Part shown: positions 17,718 to 25,626 of the stretch, piece by piece
Numbering within the stretch: position 1 is the first letter of the stretch
Layout of the letters: the number at the start of each line of letters is the position of its first letter
Origin: an uncultured Shewanella sp.
GTDB taxonomy: Bacteria; Pseudomonadota; Gammaproteobacteria; Enterobacterales; Shewanellaceae
Assembly: GCA_947503555.1 (NCBI GenBank)
Contig: CANNEE010000003.1
Span: 287,093-351,092, forward strand
Length of the DNA stretch: 64,000 bases
Direction: 5' to 3'
Made by a program: the position numbers and the translations under genes
Notes under the pieces: model-generated
Told to the model about the DNA's origin: nothing
Database searches by the model: none
The model's input: the letters and a program-made list of their open reading frames with translations, nothing else

Positions 17718-19201
17718 AGCAAGCTCCTCTCTATCGCATCGCTCCAAGCTTTAGGTAAGGTCTCAGTAATCGCTTTAACCCAACGTATATACCAAGGGGG
17801 CAGTAGATCTAGCCGTATCATCTTGTCTTGAAAGTAGCGCTTTGCGACTCGCTTTATATCCTGTTGTGAGACGCGATTTATTTGTTGCCACTGAAAGGTT
17901 AAGGCATTGCTGATATGGGGACGAGCCGCTATATACTGAGCCAATGCAAGATCTCGATTAAGTAGAGATAATTGTTGCGTTAACCAATTTTGTTTAAGCT
18001 GGCATAGCTTTGTCGAAGACAGTTCGCTATTAGCGGCTTGTTGTAGCAAAGCTTCCACTCCCTCAGCTAGCTCATCTAATGATGTTCTTGCCCTAGGTAC
18101 TAAAACGAGGTTGGACATACCATGTCTTGCCATGGGAAAGGGCATGGAATAGCTCAGCAGCATTGCTGGATCTTTTAGGCTTGCCTTTTGGATCAAGCTA
18201 GTTTTATTTTGGAAGATGTAGTTTTCTAGCAAGCTTATTGCTGCTGCATCAGTATGAGATTGAGGTACAGTATGCCAAGCAAGCAATAGTCCAGGCCAAG
18301 GACCTCTGTCGTCAACTATTTGTGCTTGATGCTTGTTTCCCTGAATGTTGAAATCTATGAGTGGTTCAAGCTGAGTATTTCCTTTATTGGCGAGCCCTTT
18401 AGTCGGCTGCCAATCACCAAAATACTCATCAATCCAGCTTGGAGCTTGATGGGGAATATTACCGACTAAGGCAAGATGCAGTTGATTGGGTTGATAGTGT
18501 TGTCGATGAAATTGGCTCAAGCTTGCAGGAGAAGCTTGCTTGATATCAGCTTTATTACCGATAACCGCATGACCATAGGGGGTTCCTTCTACCTGCTTGA
18601 GAAGGAAGTTCATCGCTTTTCGAATATAGGGTTGATTATCTATTCGTGTTGCCATCTCTTCGAGTACAGCTGCTTGCTGATTGTTAACTGTCTCTTGGGT
18701 GAGTACCGGGTGAATAAAGCGGTCTGCATCGAGAAACAGTGCAAGTTTAGTGGCAGCAGACGGAAAGCGAGCGTAATAGTTGGTGTAGTCGAAGTGGGTC
18801 GAGGCATTAAAGTTTGCGCCTAGGGCTTTGAGTTGTCGTGAATAGGTATCATTAGGGGCATGTTTGCTACCTTTAAATAACAGATGTTCAAATAGATGGG
18901 CATAGCCTGTTTGGCCTTTTTTTTCATGGGCTGAGCCGATATTAAAGTGACTGACAAGGCTCACGGTTTGACGTTTGGGCTTAGCAAGAAAACTGACTTT
19001 GATGCCGTTTTTGAGTTGATATTGATGTATCTGCTTTTGAGCTTGATATAAAGGTGCCGCCATTTGTTCTAGTTCGCATTGAAACGCGAGGCTGGTGAAG
19101 GGGCACATTAAGCTAAGCAGTAAGCTTAATTGAGCAAGGTATAGCTTAGTTAAATGACCTTTAAATATATCAATATGACCCATTTTATTACCCATATTCA
19201 T
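17714..19201 (-). CDS. M16 family zinc metallopeptidase, catalytic subunit
   Basis: A 495-residue protein with a signal peptide in the first ~43 residues (hydrophobic LYLAQLSLLLSLMCPF, cleavage near SLA). The inverted zinc motif HLFEH is present in GYAHLFEHLLFKGS, and the third zinc-ligand Glu lies downstream in VLEEMATRID. Several in-frame ATGs near the start (19201, 19192, 19180) make the exact first residue uncertain. It overlaps the non-catalytic partner gene, so the pair is co-translated. Such periplasmic M16B pairs resemble PqqL-type or processing-peptidase-like enzymes; the target is not predictable here. Confidence 0.88.
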   Translation of the reverse strand: MNMGNKMGHIDIFKGHLTKLYLAQLSLLLSLMCPFTSLAFQCELEQMAAPLYQAQKQIHQYQLKNGIKVSFLAKPKRQTVSLVSHFNIGSAHEKKGQTGYAHLFEHLLFKGSKHAPNDTYSRQLKALGANFNASTHFDYTNYYARFPSAATKLALFLDADRFIHPVLTQETVNNQQAAVLEEMATRIDNQPYIRKAMNFLLKQVEGTPYGHAVIGNKADIKQASPASLSQFHRQHYQPNQLHLALVGNIPHQAPSWIDEYFGDWQPTKGLANKGNTQLEPLIDFNIQGNKHQAQIVDDRGPWPGLLLAWHTVPQSHTDAAAISLLENYIFQNKTSLIQKASLKDPAMLLSYSMPFPMARHGMSNLVLVPRARTSLDELAEGVEALLQQAANSELSSTKLCQLKQNWLTQQLSLLNRDLALAQYIAARPHISNALTFQWQQINRVSQQDIKRVAKRYFQDKMIRLDLLPPWYIRWVKAITETLPKAWSDAIERSLL

Positions 19202-19242
19202 CTGAGTTATTGATTAACATAACGAAAGAGCTTTATTGGGCG

Positions 19243-19274
19243 CAATAAAAAATAGCCACGTTATCGTGGCTATT
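19243..19274 (-). terminator. Terminator after the DUF945 gene
   Basis: Perfect 10-base arms AATAGCCACG and CGTGGCTATT around a 4-base loop, with a T run on the minus strand. Confidence 0.85.
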
Positions 19275-19293
19275 TCTATTGTTGAAAGCATGT

Positions 19294-20679
19294 TTATAGG
19301 GCGAAAGGTTTGCCGTTAAGCTTCGAATTGCCACCCGCCATATTGAACTTCATCTCTATCTTATCTTGGCTTTGGGTGATAAAACCTTGCTGGTTAAATG
19401 TGCTAAGCATCATAGGTGCTTGCTGTTTTGCCGTTTGCGCAATCTGCTCGGGGGTCAGATCCAGATTAGGGTTTGCACTAAGCTGATTGATAACCATCTG
19501 TGCAGCCAGCTTCTCTGCAAGCGGTTTATCGGCTTGAGCCTTGGCATTGAGGATTAGGTTTTGCAACCAAAAATTAGGGTCTTGGATATTAGCATTGGTT
19601 AAATCCTTACTCCCTAGGCGCATGTCCATATTACTAGTAAAGCTTCCTTCTGGCATAGTGAAGCCTAGCTTAGTGATTTTTAACTCTGGGTCGCTCGCAA
19701 ATAACAGTGGCAACCCTTCTTGTGCCAGAGTCGTTAGCTCTGCTATAGCTGCTGGGTCATTGGCATCTAGACTAGCCATCTTGGTGGCAAGTTTTGATTG
19801 ATAGAATTCGTAGAACTGAGCGCTGAATTGGTTCATTTCTATTTCAATATCAATATCTGATACTTGTTCTTCCGGTGTATCTATTTTAGCGATATGGTAG
19901 CCAAATTTAATATCGGCATTTTTACCATCCGCTGACACGACACTTTTACCATCTATGATAAAGTTTTCCATGGTAACAAGGTGGGCCATATTCATTTTAT
20001 CAATAGAAAAAGCGAAATCACTGCTATAGAGCTTGGCTGTTAACATCTCTTCTAAACTGACTTCAGCATCAAGTTTAAACATTAACTTTTCCAGTTTAGC
20101 GACTTCTTGTTCTTCACTGTTTAGGATGAGGTTATCGGCAACGCCTTGATAGTTAACCAGCTCGCCTTTGGTCGTAATCTGGCCTTGGTAACCACTAAAT
20201 TGACCTTTGATATCATCGACTTCAAAGCTAAAGGGGGGAATTGACTCGGTTCCCTGACTATCCATGTTATAGGTCACTAACCCATCATGGCTGTATAGCG
20301 GTAGCTTAGTATCCCACACAAGACCCGCTTCTCTGGCTTTATCACCTTTGATTTGAGTTTGATAACTGATAAGACCAAGTTGCCAGTTGTCGGAGAAGAT
20401 AATAGGACCATGATGCAAGGCGACATCATAATCAAATGCTAAATCTATGGTGGTAGGCTGACCATCAATATTCGTTGGAATTGCCATTTTTACATGAATA
20501 ACGGCGTCTGAACTAAACCAACCCGAGTGATACTCTTTGATACTAGCCGTGAAAGCTGGGTTAGTTGTGGCTTGAGCGACGAGATCTTCTATTTTAGTTT
20601 GAGTTTGTGTCGCTATAAATTTGGGGGCGATTAATACTGAGCCAATAACCAGAGAGCCTATCGCGATAGGGAGCTTCAT
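19294..20679 (-). CDS. DUF945 (YdgA) family protein
   Basis: A 461-residue protein with an N-terminal hydrophobic signal or anchor (residues 3-20). A DUF945 body follows: the early YHSGWFSSDA motif is characteristic of YdgA-like proteins, followed by repeated beta-rich segments. E. coli YdgA is an inner-membrane-associated protein of similar length with a poorly defined envelope role. The gene stands alone, with a strong terminator after it. The assignment to the family is secure; the function is not. Confidence 0.85.
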   Translation of the reverse strand: MKLPIAIGSLVIGSVLIAPKFIATQTQTKIEDLVAQATTNPAFTASIKEYHSGWFSSDAVIHVKMAIPTNIDGQPTTIDLAFDYDVALHHGPIIFSDNWQLGLISYQTQIKGDKAREAGLVWDTKLPLYSHDGLVTYNMDSQGTESIPPFSFEVDDIKGQFSGYQGQITTKGELVNYQGVADNLILNSEEQEVAKLEKLMFKLDAEVSLEEMLTAKLYSSDFAFSIDKMNMAHLVTMENFIIDGKSVVSADGKNADIKFGYHIAKIDTPEEQVSDIDIEIEMNQFSAQFYEFYQSKLATKMASLDANDPAAIAELTTLAQEGLPLLFASDPELKITKLGFTMPEGSFTSNMDMRLGSKDLTNANIQDPNFWLQNLILNAKAQADKPLAEKLAAQMVINQLSANPNLDLTPEQIAQTAKQQAPMMLSTFNQQGFITQSQDKIEMKFNMAGGNSKLNGKPFAL

Positions 20680-20797
20680 CCTATATCCTTATTGTTTTAT
20701 TGCTTTTAAATTGCGCACCATTCTAGAAGAATTTATTGTCGGTCGCCAGCTAATAGTTATCGACCAGCGTTCTGAATAAGTGATGAAAATGAAAAGC

Positions 20798-22396
20798 TTA
20801 CTTCAGTCCCAGCCGCTTGGCGAGTCTATGGAGATTACCCGCATCGAGTTTCAATTCCCTCGCTGTCGCTGCCCAGTTACCTTGGTTAGCAGTTAACGTA
20901 TTAGCGATAAACTCGGTTTGAAACTCATCGATTGCCTCTCTTAATCCTTGAGTACTAGTGTGAGCCGTTGGTGTTGCGGTCGATATTTCTCTGTGTGCAT
21001 CAACCTGCTGATTTTGGTGAGTTACTGCTGTAATAGGTTCTGTTGGTAACTCTTGATTGTGAGTAAATTCAAAATGGGTCGGCTCAATTGAGTTGATATC
21101 GCCTATTGCCGTGGCTTTGGCAAGAATGGCAGCCCTGTGTATCGCGTGCTCTAACTCTCTGACGTTGCCTGGCCATGAATAAGCCTGTAACTGGCGTAAG
21201 CTGGCCGAGCTTAACCGCAAGCTGTTGAGTCCGAGTTTTTGCCTGCATCGCTCGACAAAAAAGCCTGCTAGTAGAGCGATATCTTCTCCTCTTTCTCTCA
21301 ATGGCGGCACCACTAGAGGGAAGACGCTGAGTCTATGGTAGAGATCGGCTCGAAAACGTCCTTCAAGTACTTCGGTCTTTAAATCTTTGTTAGTGGCCGC
21401 AATAATGCGTACATCGACTTTTAGGCTTCTATCGTCACCGATTTTTTGTAGATCGCCATATTGCAGCACACGTAATAGCTTGGCTTGCAAATTAAGGGGC
21501 AGCTCGCCTATCTCATCTAAGAAAAGTGTGCCTTTGTCGGCCATTTCAAATTTACCGCTTCTATGGCTAATGGCGCCGGTAAAGGCGCCTTTTACATGAC
21601 CGAAGAGTTCACTTTCGGCAACCGACTCGGGCAGCGCGGCGCAATTTAAATAGACTAGGGCTTTGCCGGCACGCTGAGAACCTTGATGAATTTTGCTGGC
21701 AACCAGTTCCTTACCTGTACCTGTTTCTCCCAAAATTAAGACGTTTAAGTCACTCATGGCCACTACGCGGATCTCGTTATTAAGGCTCTCCATCACCTTA
21801 GATTGGCCAATGATCTCTAAGCTTGGGTTGATATGACTGGCGTCATTAATGTCACTTTGGGTTTGTATGGCCGCGCGCTCTAGCTTGTCAATCATTAGGG
21901 CGTTACTTAAGGATGCCGAAGCGATGGCACTTAAGCTGCGCAGATCATCATTGCTAAAGCGGTCGAACTTGGTGGGATTAAAGGCATCGATAGTGACGGC
22001 GCCGATAAGTTTCTGTTCGGCAAATAGCGGCAGGCCGATACAGGCGTGTACCTTGAGTTCATCCCCTTGATTTGGGATCAAGCCATCATAGGGATCGGGT
22101 AAGTTACTATCGGCGGGGAATCTGACAATATCCCCGGCTCTGGCGATCGCTTCCAGTCTTGGATGTTCACTCAGAATAAAGCGTCTGCCTAGTACATCGG
22201 GGCTTAACCCATCGATAGCCAAAGGAGTGAACTGCTGACCTTTAAACAGGAGTAGGGCGGCGGCATCACATTCAAGGTTGTGACGCACTGTGTCGAGTAA
22301 TCGAGAAAACCTGTCCTTCGTCGATAGGCCTGAGGTGATATCTAAGGCTATTTGGGTTAGATCAAATTGGCTTAGTGCGGCCGATTGAGTAGACAA
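20798..22396 (-). CDS. norR: NorR, nitric oxide-responsive sigma-54 activator
   Basis: A 532-residue activator. The N-terminal GAF domain (about 20-180) would hold the non-haem iron that senses NO. The AAA+ domain (about 200-425) has Walker A GETGTGKE and the sigma-54 contact loop GAFTGA. The C-terminal Fis-type helix-turn-helix is in [20 protein letters not shown]. Length and layout match E. coli NorR. It lies downstream of and in the same direction as the NO reductase gene, not divergent from it as norR is from norVW in E. coli. A NorR-type palindrome lies about 40 bases upstream of its start. Confidence 0.93.
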   Translation of the reverse strand: MSTQSAALSQFDLTQIALDITSGLSTKDRFSRLLDTVRHNLECDAAALLLFKGQQFTPLAIDGLSPDVLGRRFILSEHPRLEAIARAGDIVRFPADSNLPDPYDGLIPNQGDELKVHACIGLPLFAEQKLIGAVTIDAFNPTKFDRFSNDDLRSLSAIASASLSNALMIDKLERAAIQTQSDINDASHINPSLEIIGQSKVMESLNNEIRVVAMSDLNVLILGETGTGKELVASKIHQGSQRAGKALVYLNCAALPESVAESELFGHVKGAFTGAISHRSGKFEMADKGTLFLDEIGELPLNLQAKLLRVLQYGDLQKIGDDRSLKVDVRIIAATNKDLKTEVLEGRFRADLYHRLSVFPLVVPPLRERGEDIALLAGFFVERCRQKLGLNSLRLSSASLRQLQAYSWPGNVRELEHAIHRAAILAKATAIGDINSIEPTHFEFTHNQELPTEPITAVTHQNQQVDAHREISTATPTAHTSTQGLREAIDEFQTEFIANTLTANQGNWAATARELKLDAGNLHRLAKRLGLK

Positions 22397-22435
22397 GGCA
22401 TCTCTCCTAAATTCAATAAGGTGACTCTTAGTTTA

Positions 22436-22448
22436 TGTCATTTTGACA
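22436..22448. promoter_or_regulatory. Candidate NorR site upstream of norR
   Basis: Perfect palindrome TGTCATTTTGACA (arms TGTCA/TGACA), which contains the GT-N7-AC pattern of NorR enhancers. It lies 40 bases before the norR start. Autoregulation by NorR is inferred from the match alone. Confidence 0.45.
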
Positions 22449-22530
22449 TTGTAGGTTATCGTCTTTTCAACAATTGTTCTAATGAGCTCTCGTTAAGCTA
22501 GCGTAACAGTATGCTTGTAGAGCAAAAGTA

Positions 22531-22564
22531 ATGAAGCCCTAACCTGTGAGAGTTAAGGCTTCAT
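22531..22564 (-). terminator. Probable terminator between NO reductase and norR
   Basis: Thirteen-base arms ATGAAGCCTTAAC and GTTAGGGCTTCAT (minus strand) with one mismatch, followed by a weak T-rich stretch. It may separate norR expression from the reductase transcript or only attenuate it. Confidence 0.55.
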
Positions 22565-22602
22565 CGGTAAGGATAGAAAGATAAGGGTTAAGTTATAGGC
22601 TA

Positions 22603-24891
22603 TTAAGCCTTGGCAGTAGCCTCCTCAATGGCGTCGGTTTTAGCTTCACCTTTAAGCGCTTTTTTAATCAAGTCGAAAAGGAAGGCTCCTAAGAGTAAAC
22701 CACCCAAACCAAAGACGATGTCGCCAGGAACACGCATCCAGACTAAGGTTTCCACAAGTGGGCTATGGATAATCTCTGGCGAGCGGCCATACCAGTAACC
22801 GTTTTCCAGCACTGCAAAGAACTGAGTTAAGCCTACTGGCAGCAGTGACATAAAGACCATTGCAGCTAGGCCAATATTGAGTGTCCAGAAGGCACCTTTA
22901 AGGTATTTGTCATTCCAAGTCATGTTGCCTGTAAGGCCACGAAGGCAGAACAGCATTAGACCTATGCCTAGCATGCCATATACACCCATAAAGGCCGCGT
23001 GACCATGGGTAGCTGTGGTGTTTAGCCCTTGAATAAAGTATAGAGCGATAGGTGGGTTGATTAGGAAGCCTAATACTCCAGCACCCACTAAGTTCCAAAA
23101 TGCGGTTGCAACAAAGAACATGATGGCCCACTTGTATCTTGCCATCCAAGGCGCGGCATTGCGCATGCGGTAGCTTTCAATGGCTTCAAAGCCAATGAGT
23201 GCCAGTGGTACAACTTCAAGTGCCGAGAAGATAGCGCCCCAAGCAATGACAGAGGTCGGTGCGCCGGTAAAGTATAGGTGATGCAGAGTACCAATCAGGC
23301 CACCGGTTAAGAAGATAACAGTGGCAAAGAGTACCGCTGCATTAGCGCTACGGGCGCGAATAAGGCCAAGTCGAACCAACATAAGGGCAATGACTGAGGT
23401 GGCAAAGGTTTCAAAGAAGCCTTCAACCCAAAGGTGAACCACCCACCAACGCCAGTATTCAGCTACGGCTAAGTTGGTGTGTTTGCCCATAAACAGGCCT
23501 GCGCCGTAGAAGAGGCCTATCGCCACGCAGGATGCGTACAATACCCAGATAACAGGTGTCATTTCACCCTGCTTATTCAGAGCGGGTTTAATCGCAGCTG
23601 TGACCAAGGCTAACCAGATAAGCAAGCCAACCAATAGTAGAATTTGCCATACGCGGCCGAGATCTATGTATTCATAGCCCTGATGACCAAATAGGAAGTT
23701 CATATCTAGGTCAAAGTACTGCTGCACACCTAGCCATTCACCAGCCATAGAGCCAAGTACGACAACAACAAGCGCGGCCCAAAGTACATTGACGCCTAGG
23801 CGTTGGAATTTAGGTTCATGACCTGACAGTGCTGGAGCAATATAAAGTCCTGTACCTAACCAAGCGGTTGCAATCCAAAATACTGCTAGCTGAGTATGCC
23901 AAGTACGAGTGACTGAGTAGGGAAGGATTTCAGCTAATGGAATACCATAAAACTCTTGACCTTCAACTGCATAGTGAGCTGTGATACCGCCAAGGAATAC
24001 CTGCAGTAAGAACAGGCCAACGGCGGTAACAAAGTATTTGCCTACGGCTTTTTGTGATTTGGTGGGCTTAGTAAAAAATAGTGGGTCTTGCTTTGCTGGT
24101 TCTGGCAGCTCGTCATGTTTGCAACTGGCGTGATACCAAACCAGTGCGCCAATACCTGCAATCAGTGCCACGATACTTAAGATTGACCAGACTATGTTAT
24201 TTGGAGTCGGTGTATTACCGATTTGTGGGTCATAGGGCCAATTGCTGGTATAGGTGTAATCGAGTCCAGGTCGTTCTGTAACCGCTGCCCAGGCTCCCCA
24301 AAATAGAAAGGCATTTAGCTTTTCTCTACGTTCGAGTGAAGGTAGGGTGCCTTCTTTCATTGCATACTGTTCACGTAAAGAGGAAAGCTCAGGATCGCTA
24401 CCAAACAGAGAGATATAGTGTTCACTGACCTGTTTAATCGCTTGGATGCGAGTGTCTGAGAGGGTCACCTGAGTTTCGCCATTGGGCAGTGACACTACAG
24501 TGTTATGGCGTATATCTTTGCGTAGGGCTAGTTCTAGACCGGCTTGGATTTCAGCATCTAGCTCAGCAAAGCTTTTACCATAGCGTAGCTCCGCTGTGAT
24601 ATTGAGCCAGGCTTGAGCTTCTCGGTGAAGCCAATCTGCCGTCCAGTCTGGGGCGACATAGGAACCATGGCCCCATACTGAGCCAAGCTGGTGGCCACCC
24701 ATAGAGCGCCATACTAGTTGACCTTGCTCGACATCATTTTGGCTAAAGACGCTTTGGCCATTGATATCGACATAGGCGGTGGGAATAGGTGGTTTTTCCC
24801 GATAGATTTCACTGCCTAAACTTAGCAGTACGGTAAAGGAGGCAATCAACACCACTAATAGCGCGATTGCGGTGATCTTATACTTGTTCAT
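22603..24891 (-). CDS. norB: Quinol-dependent nitric oxide reductase (qNOR)
   Basis: A 762-residue single-subunit NO reductase (also called norZ) that reduces two NO to N2O using quinol in the inner membrane. The first helix is near 5-27. An extracytoplasmic N-terminal domain (about 30-230) equivalent to NorC but without a CXXCH haem motif marks the quinol type. About 13 further helices form the NorB-like core, with haem/iron-ligand histidines in segments such as RTWHTQLAVFW, WRWWVVHLWVEGFFE, TLHHLYFTG and ATHGHAAFMG. Length matches known qNORs. Upstream lie a sigma-54 promoter and three NorR-type sites, so it is probably an NO-detoxification gene induced by NorR. Confidence 0.95.
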   Translation of the reverse strand: MNKYKITAIALLVVLIASFTVLLSLGSEIYREKPPIPTAYVDINGQSVFSQNDVEQGQLVWRSMGGHQLGSVWGHGSYVAPDWTADWLHREAQAWLNITAELRYGKSFAELDAEIQAGLELALRKDIRHNTVVSLPNGETQVTLSDTRIQAIKQVSEHYISLFGSDPELSSLREQYAMKEGTLPSLERREKLNAFLFWGAWAAVTERPGLDYTYTSNWPYDPQIGNTPTPNNIVWSILSIVALIAGIGALVWYHASCKHDELPEPAKQDPLFFTKPTKSQKAVGKYFVTAVGLFLLQVFLGGITAHYAVEGQEFYGIPLAEILPYSVTRTWHTQLAVFWIATAWLGTGLYIAPALSGHEPKFQRLGVNVLWAALVVVVLGSMAGEWLGVQQYFDLDMNFLFGHQGYEYIDLGRVWQILLLVGLLIWLALVTAAIKPALNKQGEMTPVIWVLYASCVAIGLFYGAGLFMGKHTNLAVAEYWRWWVVHLWVEGFFETFATSVIALMLVRLGLIRARSANAAVLFATVIFLTGGLIGTLHHLYFTGAPTSVIAWGAIFSALEVVPLALIGFEAIESYRMRNAAPWMARYKWAIMFFVATAFWNLVGAGVLGFLINPPIALYFIQGLNTTATHGHAAFMGVYGMLGIGLMLFCLRGLTGNMTWNDKYLKGAFWTLNIGLAAMVFMSLLPVGLTQFFAVLENGYWYGRSPEIIHSPLVETLVWMRVPGDIVFGLGGLLLGAFLFDLIKKALKGEAKTDAIEEATAKA

Positions 24892-24937
24892 AGGTTTGCT
24901 TTATCCAAGGTCTTTTTGATACAGGTGTCTTAGATAT

Positions 24938-24954
24938 AGCGATAAGCATGCCAA
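24938..24954 (-). promoter_or_regulatory. Sigma-54 promoter of the NO reductase gene
   Basis: On the minus strand TTGGCATGCTTATCGCT has GG and GC doublets 10 bases apart, the -24/-12 spacing required by sigma-54. It lies about 47-63 bases before the start codon. Confidence 0.8.
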
Positions 24955-25009
24955 GATTGTAACTTGTTGTTTATCTATGGTTTGCTTGCTTTTTGTGCTG
25001 AAGAGTGTT

Positions 25010-25064
25010 GTTGTAAGGACAATGTTGATTTTGTCTTGATGACACTTCTTATTGTTATTGTGAC
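25010..25064. promoter_or_regulatory. Three NorR-type enhancer sites
   Basis: GT-N7-AC matches at 25010-25020 (GTTGTAAGGAC), 25033-25043 (GTCTTGATGAC) and 25054-25064 (GTTATTGTGAC). The starts are 23 and 21 bases apart, about two helical turns each, and lie roughly 55-110 bases upstream of the sigma-54 promoter. Three sites are also known for NorR at E. coli norV. Confidence 0.7.
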
Positions 25065-25099
25065 ATTGCTGATTGTTGTCTTTATGCCATAGTATGGCT

Positions 25100-25570
25100 T
25101 TATATCCAACGCCGAGTATGCTGTTGATATGTGATGAAATCATCACCAAATAGGCGGGTTATCGCCTGCTCTTCAGGGGCTATCTGAAAGCGGTTCATAT
25201 AAGCGATAAATACGCCGATGAAAACTAGGCCAAAAGGGAAGGCGAGGAACAGAATTTCACCCATTAGCAATATCACTAAGCCTAGGTACATAGGGTTGCG
25301 AGTATAGCGGTAGATGCCATGGGTCACTAAGCTACTGGCTGAATCTGGCGCCATGGGATTTACCGTGGTCTGAGCCTGTTTGAAAGTGATGATGCCCGCA
25401 ACCCCAATTAAGGTGGCGATAAAGGTGAAAATGATTAATCCTGTTATTTTTATCGTCTCATTTAGGGAAAGTGTGGGCAGCAATAGACTCGCGCCGTAGA
25501 TAAGTGCAGCAATAATGATCACTTGTGCAACGGGAGGGATTAATAGCTTTAGCTTCTTTAGCTTTGTCAT
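25100..25570 (-). CDS. Isoprenylcysteine carboxyl methyltransferase-like membrane protein
   Basis: A 156-residue protein with four hydrophobic segments (about 10-32, 40-62, 90-110, 112-130). It carries the ICMT/phospholipid-methyltransferase signature HGIYRYTRNPMYLG near residues 86-99, then a conserved EEQAITRLFGDDFITYQQ tail, which forms the SAM-binding part of the family. The methyl acceptor in bacteria is generally unknown. It follows the Cache-domain kinase gene by about 56 bases on the same strand and may be co-transcribed with it. GAGGGA lies before the ATG. Confidence 0.85.
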   Translation of the reverse strand: MTKLKKLKLLIPPVAQVIIIAALIYGASLLLPTLSLNETIKITGLIIFTFIATLIGVAGIITFKQAQTTVNPMAPDSASSLVTHGIYRYTRNPMYLGLVILLMGEILFLAFPFGLVFIGVFIAYMNRFQIAPEEQAITRLFGDDFITYQQHTRRWI

Positions 25571-25626
25571 TCTGTGTTATCCCTCTTGATGATTGTCTAT
25601 GTTGTTCTTCATTGTTGTTACAAATA

